Shown here piece after piece: positions 1-12,385 of a stretch of DNA of 64,000 bases. The position numbers were made by a program, and so were the translations under genes. Positions within the stretch are counted from its first letter, which is position 1, and every line of letters begins with the position of its first letter. Source of the DNA: Candidatus Saccharimonadota bacterium (lineage in GTDB: Bacteria > Patescibacteriota > Saccharimonadia > Saccharimonadales > Saccharimonadaceae). The stretch spans positions 186,001 to 250,000 of the forward strand of contig WRHJ01000001.1 in the NCBI GenBank assembly GCA_009783305.1. The letters run 5' to 3'. The notes beneath the pieces were generated by a model. The model searched no databases, was not told the origin of the DNA, and saw nothing but the letters and a program-made list of their open reading frames with translations.

Positions 1-46
1 AGTCTGGATGCCAATTAAAAAGCAACTCATTAAAGAAGGGGTGGCG

Positions 47-439
47 ATGACGGCATCGTATGATGCGGAACAAAATATCACCACTTTCAGCTTTATGCCG
101 AACGGCGCCATTTATGATGACGACGTGGTTGATGGCATCCGCGAACAGCTGCAGAAAGAACTGCAAAAAGCCAAAAAGAAGGGCTGCAATATCGACGCCA
201 ACGTGGCGTTGAGGCTAATAGTCGGCAGAATGGCCGACTATATGATACTTGTTATCAATGGCCAAGAAATAAGCCTTACTGTCGATAAGGACCGTTTGAA
301 CGAGCACCTGCTGGTTGAGGCTACAACGAGGTTTATCGATAAGCTGCAAGAGACGTTTGACGGGAATACGCCGGAAGAAATGGCAAGAGATTTCACGGAA
401 AACCCTGTAAGCAGCTGCGACGAAGCCTGTTGCTTCTGA
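47..439 (+). CDS. Hypothetical 130-aa protein
   Basis: I do not recognise a family. An ATG at 8 is also open, but I chose the ATG at 47 because a purine-rich AAGAAGGGG lies 5-6 nt before it. The protein is soluble, mixed alpha/beta, with a Lys-rich helix around residues 35-50 and an acidic C-terminal half. It ends in a Cys-rich tail (SSCDEACCF), which might bind metal or form disulphides. It is followed by a strong bidirectional terminator shared with the convergent rpsO. The upstream edge of the window cuts off its promoter, so the start is only moderately secure. Confidence 0.6.
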   Translation: MTASYDAEQNITTFSFMPNGAIYDDDVVDGIREQLQKELQKAKKKGCNIDANVALRLIVGRMADYMILVINGQEISLTVDKDRLNEHLLVEATTRFIDKLQETFDGNTPEEMARDFTENPVSSCDEACCF

Positions 440-472
440 ATGCTCTTTAATGGTGGAGTATCCACCAAAAAA

Positions 473-495
473 CCGCCCATTCATGGGCGGTTTTT
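473..495. terminator. Bidirectional intrinsic terminator
   Basis: An 8-bp GC-rich stem (CCGCCCAT / ATGGGCGG) with a 2-nt spacer is flanked by A runs on one side and T runs on the other. It sits between the convergent 130-aa gene and rpsO, so it can end transcription from both sides. Confidence 0.85.
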
Positions 496-507
496 AATGT
501 ACTAAAA

Positions 508-774
508 TTATTTGCGGAGGCCAAGCTTGGCAACGGTAGATTTGTAGAGTTCAAAATCTGTCTTTTCGAGGTATTTGAGTAATTTTTTACGCTTGCCAAC
601 CATCTGCAGTAGTCCGCGTTTGGCCATGAAATCATGTTTGTGAGTTTTGACGTGATCGGTGACTTCAGCGATGCGTTTGGTTAAAATTGAAATCTGGACC
701 TCTGGGGAGCCAACATCCTTACCGTCGCGTGCGAGCGCAGCAATAGCCTCAGATTTATTATCTTTAGTAATCAT
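508..774 (-). CDS. rpsO: 30S ribosomal protein S15
   Basis: This 88-residue protein has the full family length and the S15 pattern: an N-terminal helix, the GSPEVQI segment near residue 21, the HxxDxxxxRGL-type helix (HDFMAKRGLLQMVG) and the terminal YLEKTDFELY helix. S15 binds 16S rRNA in the platform of the small subunit and is an early assembly protein. The gene stands alone, without the pnp gene that follows it in many bacteria. An extended -10 box lies 9 nt before the ATG, so the mRNA has almost no leader. Classical S15 autoregulation through a 5' UTR pseudoknot is therefore unlikely here. Confidence 0.97.
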   Translation of the reverse strand: MITKDNKSEAIAALARDGKDVGSPEVQISILTKRIAEVTDHVKTHKHDFMAKRGLLQMVGKRKKLLKYLEKTDFELYKSTVAKLGLRK

Positions 775-783
775 ATTGGGAAG

Positions 784-789
784 ATTTTA
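784..789 (-). promoter_or_regulatory. rpsO extended -10 box, leaderless spacing
   Basis: On the minus strand the sequence reads TGATAAAAT, an extended -10, with 9 nt between the hexamer and the rpsO ATG. No Shine-Dalgarno sequence fits in that space. Confidence 0.55.
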
Positions 790-817
790 TCACAGATTGG
801 CTCTCTCTGCAAGGGAT

Positions 818-2425
818 TTATTTGAGATCGCGATAACGATATTCGGTGTGATAGGTGGTGGCATTGGCAATCTTTGCGGTGCCGTCGTATCCCCAACCGT
901 CCTTGATAATATAGGCGTCGTACACATAGCTGCCGCAAGTAGTAGTGTCATACCCGTAGTAAAGCTGGCAGGTTAGCTGATAATTGAGTTGGATGTTATC
1001 CCAGTGCCCGCCGGCGCAGGAGGGATTCTCGAATCTGAGCCAGGCTGTTTCGTAGGTGTAATAATAGGTAGTGCCGTTGGCGTAAATTGTGATATAGGCT
1101 GGGCAATGGAGACGACTATATTTGTATTCGGTACGGTAGGTCGCGGGATTAGCGACTTGTTTAGTTTCGACTTGGCGAGTGGCGGAGGCAGTAGCTACTG
1201 TGGTGGACCAGCTGGACCAAGCGGACCAAGTTGGGGTGGGAGTTGGAGTGGGTTTAGATGGTGTGGGAGTGGGCTGGGGGGTAGGGGAAGGTGTAGCCGG
1301 AGTGGTGGGAGCGGGAGCCACATTAGTCATATCGCCTGGCTGAGAAAATTTGGCAATGAGAAAAGCTTCATTGCCACCAAGGTTTGAGGCATTTGAACGG
1401 ACGGGGCCAGTTGCGACGAAAGAATTCATATACCAAAAGGCCTTGGCGCCTTTAGAATAAATGTAGATTTTGCCTTGATAGCTGTAGATTTGGAATTTTT
1501 CCCAATCCTGCTCCTTTTCACCCATGACTTTTAGAGGACTACCGCCTTCATCTTTTCTGGCGGATATATACTTTGATGTCTCTTGATTTTGAAAAGTTAT
1601 CCATTTGCCATCACTGTCGGTGATTATATGGGTTTTGAATTTTTCCCAGCTACCGACATCTTTTAGCGAACTGATGCGGGCCTGAAGTGGCGCACCGGGG
1701 TCATGCAGCCAGCCGGAAAGATACTTGCCATTCCAGGTTGACTTGATGGTGACGACTTGATTTTTCCAGTCGGCGTGTTCGGTAATATTGGCTAGCCCGT
1801 AGGTACTGATAGATTCGGCGGTAAGAGGCAAGAGATCCACGTATTTGACAATTTTATTACCTCCGGGCAGAAAGTCTCGAGGGTTTTCGATATGGCCATC
1901 GCTTTGACGGCGCACTTCATAGTGGAGATGGTTAGCATCAGAGTTGCCAGTGTTGCCAATCCAGCCAAGCACGGTTTCGCCAGCTCTGACTTCGCCTTCT
2001 CTAATCAGATCGGGATTAATACGGCCGAAGTGAGCGAAATAGATGTAATAGACTATGCCATTGATGGGTTTGGTGCGGATGATAACGGTGTTACCGTAAT
2101 ACTGGTTGCCATAACATGGCGGATTGTAATAACAGTTATATGGATATTCCCAAATGGTATCGAGATAGCCGTCATAAGTGGCAACAACGGTTAGGTTGGC
2201 GTCAGTGAGAATGTCTGTACCGGTGTGGGCGCCACCACCATGTTGAGGCAGATAATTAGGGAAATCATAGTTGCGATATTTGGCATAGATATCAATGGAT
2301 GGTATCGGATTGGTTGGTGCTTGATTAACTGCTCTCGCTGATACGGGAGTGGTGCCGGCGAGCAGAAGGTATGCTAGCGCGGATATGAAGATGGCAAGAG
2401 GGATTTTGATCTTAAGACTAATCAT
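818..2425 (-). CDS. Secreted M23 peptidase with fascin-like domain and Trp-rich C-terminus
   Basis: Residues 1-30 form a signal peptide. The M23 (lysostaphin/LytM-type) zinc endopeptidase domain follows, with the zinc ligands in HTGTD (about residue 67) and HLHYE (about residue 167). M23 enzymes cut peptidoglycan cross-bridges. Next comes a beta-trefoil-like region resembling fascin/RICIN folds (about 215-355), a Pro/Thr linker (about 370-400), and a C-terminal domain starting with WSAWSSWST and ending in paired TEYKYSR / TEYRYRD motifs. That tail resembles Trp-motif modules of Firmicutes surface proteins. The start overlaps the preceding gene's stop in ATGA, so the two are translationally coupled. 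Target wall (own or host's) is unknown. Confidence 0.8.
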   Translation of the reverse strand: MISLKIKIPLAIFISALAYLLLAGTTPVSARAVNQAPTNPIPSIDIYAKYRNYDFPNYLPQHGGGAHTGTDILTDANLTVVATYDGYLDTIWEYPYNCYYNPPCYGNQYYGNTVIIRTKPINGIVYYIYFAHFGRINPDLIREGEVRAGETVLGWIGNTGNSDANHLHYEVRRQSDGHIENPRDFLPGGNKIVKYVDLLPLTAESISTYGLANITEHADWKNQVVTIKSTWNGKYLSGWLHDPGAPLQARISSLKDVGSWEKFKTHIITDSDGKWITFQNQETSKYISARKDEGGSPLKVMGEKEQDWEKFQIYSYQGKIYIYSKGAKAFWYMNSFVATGPVRSNASNLGGNEAFLIAKFSQPGDMTNVAPAPTTPATPSPTPQPTPTPSKPTPTPTPTWSAWSSWSTTVATASATRQVETKQVANPATYRTEYKYSRLHCPAYITIYANGTTYYYTYETAWLRFENPSCAGGHWDNIQLNYQLTCQLYYGYDTTTCGSYVYDAYIIKDGWGYDGTAKIANATTYHTEYRYRDLK

Positions 2426-3024
2426 TTGGCTACACTTTCATCTTTGGTGAGATCGATAAATTCAACGTCTTCAGGAATAGCAAAGTCGGCGTCAACAGCT
2501 GGTTGGCAGTTGAAATCGTAGGCTTTGTAATAGTAGGAGGAGCTAGAGGCGACGTCTAGGAAAGTTTTCATGTATAAATCAATGAAATCGTTACTGTCGA
2601 ATTCGACTTTACTAGCAGTTGCATCGTCGCCGTCAGTCTGTTGGTTATAGACATAGCCGTCGCGGTATAAACTGAGATAGGTAGTAGTAGAATCACTGCC
2701 GTCATTGAGATAGCGTGTGGCAAAATCTTTGAGTAGGTGCCTGTCAGCGTCAATAGAGATGACATGATCGATGTCGTCACCCATGTAATCATTTTCATGG
2801 TTGGTAAACTTAAATGTGCATGTAGTAGGGATGCCGTTTTGAACAGTGGCTCGGACTTGGTCGAGAGTGTCATATCTGGCGATGGTTTTGTCTATATTTG
2901 GAATCAGTAATAGAGCGACTAAGACTAGGGTGGCTGCCCAACCGATAATTGCGATAACGATTATGGTTTTTTTGCCGGATTTTTTGTCTTTGGATTGTTC
3001 TTTTTTGAGGGTTTCTTTGCTCAT
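2422..3024 (-). CDS. Membrane-anchored hypothetical protein upstream of the M23 peptidase
   Basis: This 200-residue protein has a basic, Lys-rich N-terminus, one membrane segment (about residues 20-42) and an acidic extracellular domain rich in Asp, Tyr and Ser (for example SSSSYYYKAYD). I know no family for it. A good Shine-Dalgarno (AAGGAG, around 3035-3041) precedes the ATG, and a TATAGT-type -10 lies at 3048-3053. Its stop overlaps the start of the M23 peptidase gene by 4 nt. The coupling suggests an accessory or anchoring role for the peptidase, which is inference only. Confidence 0.7.
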   Translation of the reverse strand: MSKETLKKEQSKDKKSGKKTIIVIAIIGWAATLVLVALLLIPNIDKTIARYDTLDQVRATVQNGIPTTCTFKFTNHENDYMGDDIDHVISIDADRHLLKDFATRYLNDGSDSTTTYLSLYRDGYVYNQQTDGDDATASKVEFDSNDFIDLYMKTFLDVASSSSYYYKAYDFNCQPAVDADFAIPEDVEFIDLTKDESVAK

Positions 3025-3059
3025 TTTCGTATTACTCCTTTTTACTTACTATAATGCAA

Positions 3060-4415
3060 TTATTTTTTGTCCATGTATTTAATAAGGGTGGTACGGAGGT
3101 CCTTAACTGGCAGTACGAATTTATCTTTGATGGTAGCAGGAGCGATTGCACCGGTAAAGCCGAGTTTTTTAGCTTCGGTGAGGCGACGGTCCGATGCAGC
3201 AGCGCTGCGAATTTCGCCGCCAAGTCCGACTTCGCCAAAAACGACGAGTTTATCGTCTAATTTACGCCCGGCCGTGGCAGAAGCGATAGCCATACAAACG
3301 GCAAGATCGGCGGCGGCATCGCTAAGGCGGAGGCCGCCGACGACATTAATGAAAATGTCTTTATCTTGAAGTTTGAGTTTAGTGCGTTTTTCGAGGACTG
3401 CAACTAGTAGGTTGAGACGATTAAGATCGAAACCGGAGGCGGTACGTTTGGGATAGCCGAAATTAGTTGGATTAACCAAAGCTTGGATTTCGACTAAAAT
3501 TGGTCGCGTGCCCTCTATGGTACTAAGGATGATGCTGCCGTCGGTATTTTGGCGTTCGGAAAGAAGTGCGGCGGAAGGATTTTTAACTTCTTCTAGGCCC
3601 TTCTCATTCATTTCAAAAATCGCGACTTCTGTGGTGGAACCAAAACGGTTTTTGACAGCGCGGACAGTCTTGAAGCCGCCGTAACGGTCGCCTTCGAAGT
3701 TTAAAACTACATCAACGAGATGTTCGAGGACTTTGGGGCCGGCGAGAGTGCCGTCCTTGGTAACATGGCCGACAATCATGACGGCAGTGTCGGTGGATTT
3801 AGCGGCACGGATAATTAAATTACCGCAGTTGCTGACTTGGCTGACGGTGCCGGGAGCGGAGGAAATTTCAGAAAGACTAAGGGTCTGGATGGAGTCGACA
3901 ATTACGAAATCATAATTCCCTTCCTCGATGGTTTTGGCGATATCGTTGCCTGACGTGGAACTGGCAAAATGTAATTTATCCGAACTAGCACCAAGGCGGA
4001 TGGCACGGAGTTTGACTTGACCAGCAGATTCTTCGCCGGAAATATAAAGGACATTTTTTTGTTGGGAAATGTAGTTGGCGATTTGCATAAGGAGAGTGGA
4101 TTTGCCAATACCGGGCTGGCCGGCAAGCAGGGCGACTGAACCAAGCAAAATGCCACCACCCAAAACTGAATCTAGCTCAGGGAAGCTGGTTCCAAGACGA
4201 CTTTTGGCGTCGGTGGGGATGATTTTATTGACCGAAATAGTTTCAAGTTTTTTGCCAGAAACAGCACCTTTTGCCAGGGCGGTTTTGGCTTCGGTTTCGT
4301 TGATGATTTGCTCGAGCAGAGTATTCCATTGGCCGCAATTGTCACACTTTCCTGCCCACTTACTGTAGTTGGCGCCGCAATTTTGGCAGATAAACCTCGC
4401 TTTTGTCTTTACCAT
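3060..4415 (-). CDS. radA: DNA repair protein RadA
   Basis: At 451 residues this is the usual RadA/Sms length. Visible features are the N-terminal C4 zinc finger (CQNCG ... CDNCG, residues 10-27), Walker A GQPGIGKST (about 95), the RadA signature KNRFGST (about 255) and the C-terminal Lon-protease-like domain (GGLRLSDAAADLA). RadA is a RecA-like ATPase that drives branch migration in recombinational repair and natural transformation. The -10 element lies 6 nt before the ATG, giving a leaderless transcript, and it interleaves with the promoter of the divergent gene at 4461. Confidence 0.96.
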   Translation of the reverse strand: MVKTKARFICQNCGANYSKWAGKCDNCGQWNTLLEQIINETEAKTALAKGAVSGKKLETISVNKIIPTDAKSRLGTSFPELDSVLGGGILLGSVALLAGQPGIGKSTLLMQIANYISQQKNVLYISGEESAGQVKLRAIRLGASSDKLHFASSTSGNDIAKTIEEGNYDFVIVDSIQTLSLSEISSAPGTVSQVSNCGNLIIRAAKSTDTAVMIVGHVTKDGTLAGPKVLEHLVDVVLNFEGDRYGGFKTVRAVKNRFGSTTEVAIFEMNEKGLEEVKNPSAALLSERQNTDGSIILSTIEGTRPILVEIQALVNPTNFGYPKRTASGFDLNRLNLLVAVLEKRTKLKLQDKDIFINVVGGLRLSDAAADLAVCMAIASATAGRKLDDKLVVFGEVGLGGEIRSAAASDRRLTEAKKLGFTGAIAPATIKDKFVLPVKDLRTTLIKYMDKK

Positions 4416-4421
4416 AATTAC

Positions 4422-4439
4422 AGTTTAGCATGGTAAAAT
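4422..4439. promoter_or_regulatory. Interleaved divergent promoters of radA and the gene at 4461
   Basis: On the minus strand TGC-TAAACT (4422-4427) lies 6 nt before the radA start. On the plus strand TGG-TAAAAT (4434-4439) lies 21 nt before the ATG at 4461, leaving room for the AAAGGA ribosome binding site. The -35 region of each falls over the other's initiation zone, so simultaneous occupancy looks impossible. Confidence 0.5.
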
Positions 4440-4460
4440 GATTGCGAAAGGATAAGCATA

Positions 4461-5075
4461 ATGAAAAAAATAAAGAAAGATAGAAAATCAGCGGGGCGGA
4501 AGATTGCGACTGGCATCATACTGATTTGCGTGCTGGTGGTGGCGGTGGGCTTTGGATGCTCGGTGCAAAAACAGCTAGATTCGCTGCAAGATCGAACTTG
4601 GCTGACAAGCTGGGAAACGGGTCTATTTCAGAATAGCCGTGAGCTACAAGCGAGTGACGATGGCAAATGGTTCTTGATTCCAGAGGTGCGGATTAGGATG
4701 CCGTTCTTTGCGCAATGGAAAGCGGATGGCGAGATGTGGTTAGATGCACCGCGTTACAGCCAATATATTTGGGTATCGCCGGAGATAGCAGTTGCTTTTA
4801 ATAATTGGTTTGATGGCACTTACCGGATGGATGAGGAATTTCTTGGTCAAGGATGTATGGACCCGTTTATTATGAGAATAGACAGCGATGGTAGCGTTCC
4901 TAATGACATTGTGGAAGCGGCCAAATATGAGACTTTTTACGAAACACGCTTGGCGGATGATCGAGAGGTAAAATTACAGATGCGCACGGCGGGTCCGGGC
5001 GAATGCATGAGATACATGGAAGGTACGTGGGGAGAAAAAATGAAGGAGGCTCTCAGTAAGATTGAGAGCTATTAG
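4461..5075 (+). CDS. Exported hypothetical protein
   Basis: The 204-residue product begins with a Lys/Arg-rich stretch and a hydrophobic segment (residues 17-35) ending in GFGC. That could be a signal anchor or an atypical lipobox. The rest is a soluble, Trp-rich extracytoplasmic domain with two further Cys residues (QGCMDP and GECMRY) that might form a disulphide. The start has an AAAGGA ribosome binding site (about 4447-4452). Its stop codon overlaps that of the convergent clpP gene by 4 nt, leaving no space for a terminator. I recognise no family. Confidence 0.65.
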   Translation: MKKIKKDRKSAGRKIATGIILICVLVVAVGFGCSVQKQLDSLQDRTWLTSWETGLFQNSRELQASDDGKWFLIPEVRIRMPFFAQWKADGEMWLDAPRYSQYIWVSPEIAVAFNNWFDGTYRMDEEFLGQGCMDPFIMRIDSDGSVPNDIVEAAKYETFYETRLADDREVKLQMRTAGPGECMRYMEGTWGEKMKEALSKIESY

Positions 5076-5659
5076 GCAGATTTGAGGACTTTGTCTATAA
5101 TGCCGTAGGTTTTGGCTTCGTCGGCAGACATCCAGTTGTCGCGGTCCATGTCTTTTTCGACTTTATCGAGTTTTTGACCAGTGTTCTTGGCGAAAATTTC
5201 AGCAGTGCGTTTTTTGAGGAAAATGCCTTCGCGCAACATAATTTCTTGGTCAGTGATTTTACCTTCGGTGCCGGAAGATGGTTGATGAATCATAATGCGG
5301 GAGTTAGGGAGAGCGGAGCGTTTGCCTTTGGTGCCGGAGCTAAGCAAAAGTGCGCCCATGCTTGCCTGAAGACCGATCCCAATGGTTTGAATATCTGGTT
5401 CAATGTAATTCATGGTGTCGATAATGGCTAAACCATCATAAATGGTGCCGCCGGGAGAATTGATGTAGAGTTTGATGTCTTTTTTGGGGTCCTCGAAAGC
5501 GAGGTGTAAGAGTTGAGCGATGATGATATTGGCAGTGTGCGGGTTGATGTCTTCGCCGATAAAAATCACGCGCTCCTTGAGCAAACGTGAGTAGATATCA
5601 AAGGCGCGTTCACCGCGGTTAGTTTCTTCTATGACTGTGGGTACTAAATAATTTTTCAT
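5072..5659 (-). CDS. clpP: ATP-dependent Clp protease proteolytic subunit
   Basis: The 195-residue product has standard ClpP length. The catalytic triad is visible: Ser in [10 protein letters not shown] (about residue 97), His in RIMIHQP (about 122) and Asp in MDRDNWMS (about 171). ClpP forms the barrel peptidase fed by Clp ATPases. Two candidate partners are in this window, clpC at 6749 and the ClpA/C-like gene at 42483. Both carry the [LI]GF loop that docks into ClpP. The promoter is near-consensus and leaderless, and a CIRCE-like operator covers its -35 box, which points to heat-shock repression. Confidence 0.97.
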   Translation of the reverse strand: MKNYLVPTVIEETNRGERAFDIYSRLLKERVIFIGEDINPHTANIIIAQLLHLAFEDPKKDIKLYINSPGGTIYDGLAIIDTMNYIEPDIQTIGIGLQASMGALLLSSGTKGKRSALPNSRIMIHQPSSGTEGKITDQEIMLREGIFLKKRTAEIFAKNTGQKLDKVEKDMDRDNWMSADEAKTYGIIDKVLKSA

Positions 5660-5665
5660 GATTTT

Positions 5666-5694
5666 ATTGTATAGGACAAGGTTAGCACTGTCAA
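5666..5694 (-). promoter_or_regulatory. clpP promoter, leaderless
   Basis: On the minus strand TTGACA (5689-5694) is followed after exactly 17 bp by TACAAT (5666-5671). Only 6 nt separate the -10 from the ATG at 5659, so the transcript should start at or within a base of the start codon. Confidence 0.8.
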
Positions 5695-5708
5695 GGCGCG
5701 AGTGCTAG
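5682..5708. promoter_or_regulatory. CIRCE-like operator at clpP
   Basis: The sequence TTAGCACTG, 9 nt, GAGTGCTAG matches the CIRCE consensus (TTAGCACTC-N9-GAGTGCTAA) at 16 of 18 arm positions, with the exact 9-nt spacer. It overlaps the clpP -35 box and reaches into the stop codon of the upstream gene. CIRCE is the binding site of the heat-shock repressor HrcA. hrcA itself is not in this window. Confidence 0.8.
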
Positions 5709-6685
5709 ACTTCGGGAGTAGGTGGCGCGTTGCTATTAACGCTGTCGAGAAGAAGTTGAGTGCGGGCAATATTGTTATTGTACTGTTCGATTAGGCCATT
5801 GGTGTCGTCGGCCAGAGCGGCAATTTCATTATAGAGTCGTTCGAGCTCTTGTTGACGGGCAATAAGAGTGGCACGTTCAGCATTAAAGGCTGCGGTACTG
5901 GTAAAGTAGCCGCTTTCGGCCCGACGATTAAAATCGATGATGGCGGCAGCAAGGTCGTTGACAGCATCGTCATAATTGGCGACTTTGGCTTTGATCAGTT
6001 CTTGATTGATGTCGATTTGCTCATAGAGCGCTTCGGCTTCGGCTTTAAGTTCTTTGAATTTAATATTGTACTTGTCAAAAAAGGAGACGACGACATTTTG
6101 GTCATTGAAATACTCAGCGTAGTGCTTTTTTAGATTATCAGATAAACTGGCGAACTCGGTGCCAGCTATAGAGTGGAGCTCGTCATAAAAGCTAGATTCG
6201 GGGTAAAGTTTGAGACGCGATTGCAAGCTGTCAAAATTTGCTTCATAAATAGCATCTAAGTCTGGTTCGAGACGACTACGATCGCTGGTAGATAAACGGT
6301 CCCAGGCGGCATGCAACAATTCATGGGCAAGCGTAGATTGTTTGATGCCGGCAAGTTCGGGATTATTGATATCGTAGAGGAAGATAAATCTACCGTCGTA
6401 GCAACCGAGGATAGAAACTTCGCTGACAGAAGAGGAACAGGCCTGATTAAAGGCTCTTCTGTCTTTGATGGCAGGCTGGGTGGCAAAGAAAATAATTCTG
6501 GCTCTGGCGGTAAGGTCAAGGTCGGTTTTTAAGTTCGACATTTCGGTAGTAGGTTCGAAGCCGAAGCCGAGAAAACGATCGACGATAATGTTCCAATTGA
6601 TGAAAGTACTGGCGGCTAAAATGCAGGCGCAGATGATAATGGCGGATATATCGCGAATTAATTTACTCTGCCTGACTGTAATCAT
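5705..6685 (-). CDS. Membrane-anchored zinc metallopeptidase-like protein
   Basis: The open frame extends to 6715, but a consensus TATAAT at 6695-6700 would lie inside it. The start with leaderless spacing is the ATG at 6685 (about 326 residues). A single membrane segment follows (about residues 12-32). An HELLH motif in STLAHELLHAAWD fits an HExxH zinc-peptidase site. The C-terminal third is Ala/Glu/Leu-rich and probably a coiled coil (about 205-310), ending in a Pro-rich tail. The catalytic domain should face outside. I cannot assign a MEROPS family. The stop codon lies within the clpP operator. Confidence 0.7.
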   Translation of the reverse strand: MITVRQSKLIRDISAIIICACILAASTFINWNIIVDRFLGFGFEPTTEMSNLKTDLDLTARARIIFFATQPAIKDRRAFNQACSSSVSEVSILGCYDGRFIFLYDINNPELAGIKQSTLAHELLHAAWDRLSTSDRSRLEPDLDAIYEANFDSLQSRLKLYPESSFYDELHSIAGTEFASLSDNLKKHYAEYFNDQNVVVSFFDKYNIKFKELKAEAEALYEQIDINQELIKAKVANYDDAVNDLAAAIIDFNRRAESGYFTSTAAFNAERATLIARQQELERLYNEIAALADDTNGLIEQYNNNIARTQLLLDSVNSNAPPTPEV

Positions 6686-6694
6686 TACCATGAT

Positions 6695-6700
6695 ATTATA
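6695..6700 (-). promoter_or_regulatory. Extended -10 box of the HELLH protein gene
   Basis: The minus strand reads TGC-TATAAT, a perfect extended -10. It lies 9 nt before the ATG at 6685 and only 3 nt before the ATG at 6691, which favours the downstream start. Confidence 0.65.
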
Positions 6701-6748
6701 GCACGCTGAATACATGACAAGCGTGAGCGTGTAGGATTATAGAGCTTA

Positions 6749-9226
6749 TTATTCTGGTTTAGATTCGGCTAGTTTGAGCCGAGTTTTATCGAGAGTAACA
6801 GAAGCGATAATGCCGGGTTGCAGGGTGCCGTCGAGAATCTTTTCGGCCAGAAGAGATTCGAGTTGATCTTCGATGGCGCGGCGCAGGGGTCGGGCGCCGT
6901 TTTTGGGGTCGAAGCCAATTTTGATGAGATAGTTTTTGACCTGGGTGGAAAGTTTTAGGCCGATGGATTTGGCGGCGAGGCGTTTTTTTAAATCTTCGAT
7001 CAGGTTGTCGAAAATCTTATTGACGTCTTTGCGAGTGAGGGCGTGAAAGGTGACTATGGCGTCGAAGCGATTGACGAGTTCGGGACGCATAATTTTTTTG
7101 AGGGCGCGCATGGCGGCGGCTTTGTTTTGTTCATGTTCAGCTTCGAGATCTTTGGTGTCTTTTTTGTTGCGGGCGCTAAAGCCGAGTTCAGATTCGCGAT
7201 ACATGTCTTCGGCACCGAGGTTAGAAGTGAGGATGACGATGGTATTATTGAATTTAATTTTGTTGCCTTGGCCATCGGTGATTAGGCCGTCTTCGAGAAT
7301 CTGCAAGAGCATATTGAAGACGTCGGGGTGGGCTTTCTCAATTTCATCAAACAGAACTACAGAATATGGACGGCGGCGGATGGCTTCGGTGAGTTTGCCA
7401 CCATCGTCGTAGCCAACATAACCGGCGGGAGCGCCGACGAGACGACTAACATTGTGTTTTTCGCCAAATTCAGACATATCGATCTTAATCAGGGAGTTTT
7501 CACCACCAAAAACTTCTTTGGCGATGACTTTAGCGAGTTCGGTTTTACCAACGCCAGTTGGGCCAAGGAAGATAAATGATCCAATCGGACGGTTGGCGCT
7601 GGCGATGCCGGAACGGCCGCGGCGGATGGCTTTGCTGACAACTTTGATGGCTTCGCCTTGACCAATAATTGATTTTTCAAGGTGAGATTCGAGTCGGTTG
7701 AGCATTTTCTGCTCGCTGCCATGAACTTTGCTGACCGGGATGCCGGTTTTGAGACTGATAGCTGTGGCAAGATTATCAAAATTGAGCTCAGGGACTTTGG
7801 GTAGATTCTTAGTGTCCTTTTCGAGCTTTTTGATGGATTCGTTGACTTGCGCTAAGCGAGTTTTGTAGAGGGCAGCTTTTTCGTAATCTTGTAGTTCGGC
7901 GGCCATTTCGATTTTTTGACTAATTTCGGCTTGTTCGATTTTGTATTTTTTGTAGAGGCTGCCGCCTTTTTTGTCGACCGAAACACGGGCGATAGCGGAA
8001 GCCTCATCGATAACGTCGATGACTTTGTCAGGCATAAAGCGATCGTTGATGTAGCGATTGGACATATAAACAGCTTGCTCAAGAATATCATCGGGGATGG
8101 TGACTTGGTGGTGAGATTCGTAATGGTTTTTGATGCCCTTAAGGATGCGCAGCGTAATGGTATCAGAAGGTTCTTCGACTATGACAGTCTGGAAGCGGCG
8201 ACTGAGAGCTTTGTCTTTTTCGATACTTTTGCGGTACTCATCTAGCGTAGTGGCGCCGATGAGGTTGAGGGTACTGCGAGCAAGGGCGGGCTTCAAAATA
8301 TTGGCGGCGTCCATGCTGCCTTCGGCCGAGCCAGCGCCATTGAGCAAATGCAACTCGTCAATGAAAAGAATAACTGATTCATCACCAACGGCTTCATCGA
8401 TGATGCCTTTGATGCGTTCTTCAAATTCGCCGCGAAATTTAGTACCAGCTACTACAGAGGAAAGGTCGATTTGGTAAATATGTTTACCGATGAGTTTGCC
8501 AGGAACGTTGTTTTTGGCAATGCGGGTAGCGAGGCCTTCGACAATGGCAGTTTTGCCAACGCCGGCTTCGCCGATGAGGACGGGATTAGATTTAGTGCGG
8601 CGACAAAGCACGGTGATAGCGCGTTCAATTTCTTGATCGCGGCCAATGACAGTATCGAGTTTACCGCGGGCGGCATCATCAGTGAGGTCGGTGCCGTAGC
8701 GGTTGAGCCAGCGGAAATTGACTTTTTTACCGGCTTTTTGTTTGATCTTTTCGACTTTGGCTTCTTCGGCTTGTTTTTCAGCGAGGTCTTCAATGTGACC
8801 GGCTAGCTGACCAAGATTGGCGCCGACTTGAGTTAGCAATACGGCAGCTTTGGAGTTTGGTTGACGAATCAGGGAATAGACGATGTGCTCAGTACCTATA
8901 ATTTCAAGGCCGTTTTCGCGGGCGAAATTCATGGACATGCGGAGGGTGAGCACGGCAGATTCGCTAAGCGACATCATGGCCATAGGAGAAGCAGGAACGT
9001 CGACGGCGACTTTGCCTTGGGCTTGCTCGACTTCGTTGAGATTAACGCCTTCGTCGCGGAGAAATTTAGCACCGGTAGAGACATCTTGTGCCAGAACTCC
9101 CATGAGGATATGTTCGGTGCCCATATAGCCCTGGTTGTAACGCTTACTGAAGAAGTCGGCTTTTTGGAGTGCGAAGCGAGCATTCTCGCTTAGGTGATTC
9201 ATAATTTCAGAAAATTCATCCATCAT
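6749..9226 (-). CDS. clpC: ATP-dependent Clp protease ATP-binding subunit ClpC
   Basis: About 825 residues from the ATG at 9226, the first of a tandem ATG-ATG; upstream codons lie in the promoter. Domains in order: double Clp_N repeat (1-145), AAA1 with Walker [10 protein letters not shown], Walker B ILFIDELH, a short UVR/M-type coiled coil ([16 protein letters not shown] region), AAA2 with [12 protein letters not shown] and [14 protein letters not shown], and the ClpP-docking LGF loop in SELGFSARN. ClpC unfolds substrates and feeds them to ClpP. It has its own TTGACA/TACAAT promoter under a CIRCE-like element, matching clpP, so the two should be co-regulated although separated by the HELLH gene. 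Confidence 0.95.
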   Translation of the reverse strand: MMDEFSEIMNHLSENARFALQKADFFSKRYNQGYMGTEHILMGVLAQDVSTGAKFLRDEGVNLNEVEQAQGKVAVDVPASPMAMMSLSESAVLTLRMSMNFARENGLEIIGTEHIVYSLIRQPNSKAAVLLTQVGANLGQLAGHIEDLAEKQAEEAKVEKIKQKAGKKVNFRWLNRYGTDLTDDAARGKLDTVIGRDQEIERAITVLCRRTKSNPVLIGEAGVGKTAIVEGLATRIAKNNVPGKLIGKHIYQIDLSSVVAGTKFRGEFEERIKGIIDEAVGDESVILFIDELHLLNGAGSAEGSMDAANILKPALARSTLNLIGATTLDEYRKSIEKDKALSRRFQTVIVEEPSDTITLRILKGIKNHYESHHQVTIPDDILEQAVYMSNRYINDRFMPDKVIDVIDEASAIARVSVDKKGGSLYKKYKIEQAEISQKIEMAAELQDYEKAALYKTRLAQVNESIKKLEKDTKNLPKVPELNFDNLATAISLKTGIPVSKVHGSEQKMLNRLESHLEKSIIGQGEAIKVVSKAIRRGRSGIASANRPIGSFIFLGPTGVGKTELAKVIAKEVFGGENSLIKIDMSEFGEKHNVSRLVGAPAGYVGYDDGGKLTEAIRRRPYSVVLFDEIEKAHPDVFNMLLQILEDGLITDGQGNKIKFNNTIVILTSNLGAEDMYRESELGFSARNKKDTKDLEAEHEQNKAAAMRALKKIMRPELVNRFDAIVTFHALTRKDVNKIFDNLIEDLKKRLAAKSIGLKLSTQVKNYLIKIGFDPKNGARPLRRAIEDQLESLLAEKILDGTLQPGIIASVTLDKTRLKLAESKPE

Positions 9227-9235
9227 AATATTTCT

Positions 9236-9264
9236 ATTGTATGTAACTAGCACTCACGTGTCAA
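9236..9264 (-). promoter_or_regulatory. clpC promoter
   Basis: On the minus strand TTGACA (9259-9264), 17 bp, TACAAT (9236-9241), then 9 nt to the ATG at 9226. Both hexamers and the spacing are identical to the clpP promoter. Confidence 0.8.
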
Positions 9265-9273
9265 GACTGCCAA
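9247..9273. promoter_or_regulatory. CIRCE-like operator at clpC
   Basis: CTAGCACTC, 9 nt, GACTGCCAA. The left arm matches 8 of 9 CIRCE positions and the right arm 7 of 9, with the canonical spacer. As at clpP, the -35 TTGACA lies in the 9-nt spacer. The right arm also forms part of the ligA terminator-like hairpin. Confidence 0.65.
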
Positions 9274-9287
9274 CTTTCAGTTGGCAG
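9267..9287 (-). terminator. Hairpin downstream of ligA
   Basis: An 8-bp perfect stem (CTGCCAAC / GTTGGCAG) with a 5-nt loop lies 65 nt beyond the ligA stop. The tail on the minus strand (TCTTGAC) is only weakly U-rich, so termination may be partial. Confidence 0.45.
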
Positions 9288-9351
9288 CAGATAATCCTGC
9301 CTCGCTCGAAAAAGCAAGCTTTTCACTCGCTTCGTTGAATTATCAAGAGTG

Positions 9352-12365
<3,014 letters not shown>

Positions 12366-12385
<20 letters not shown>

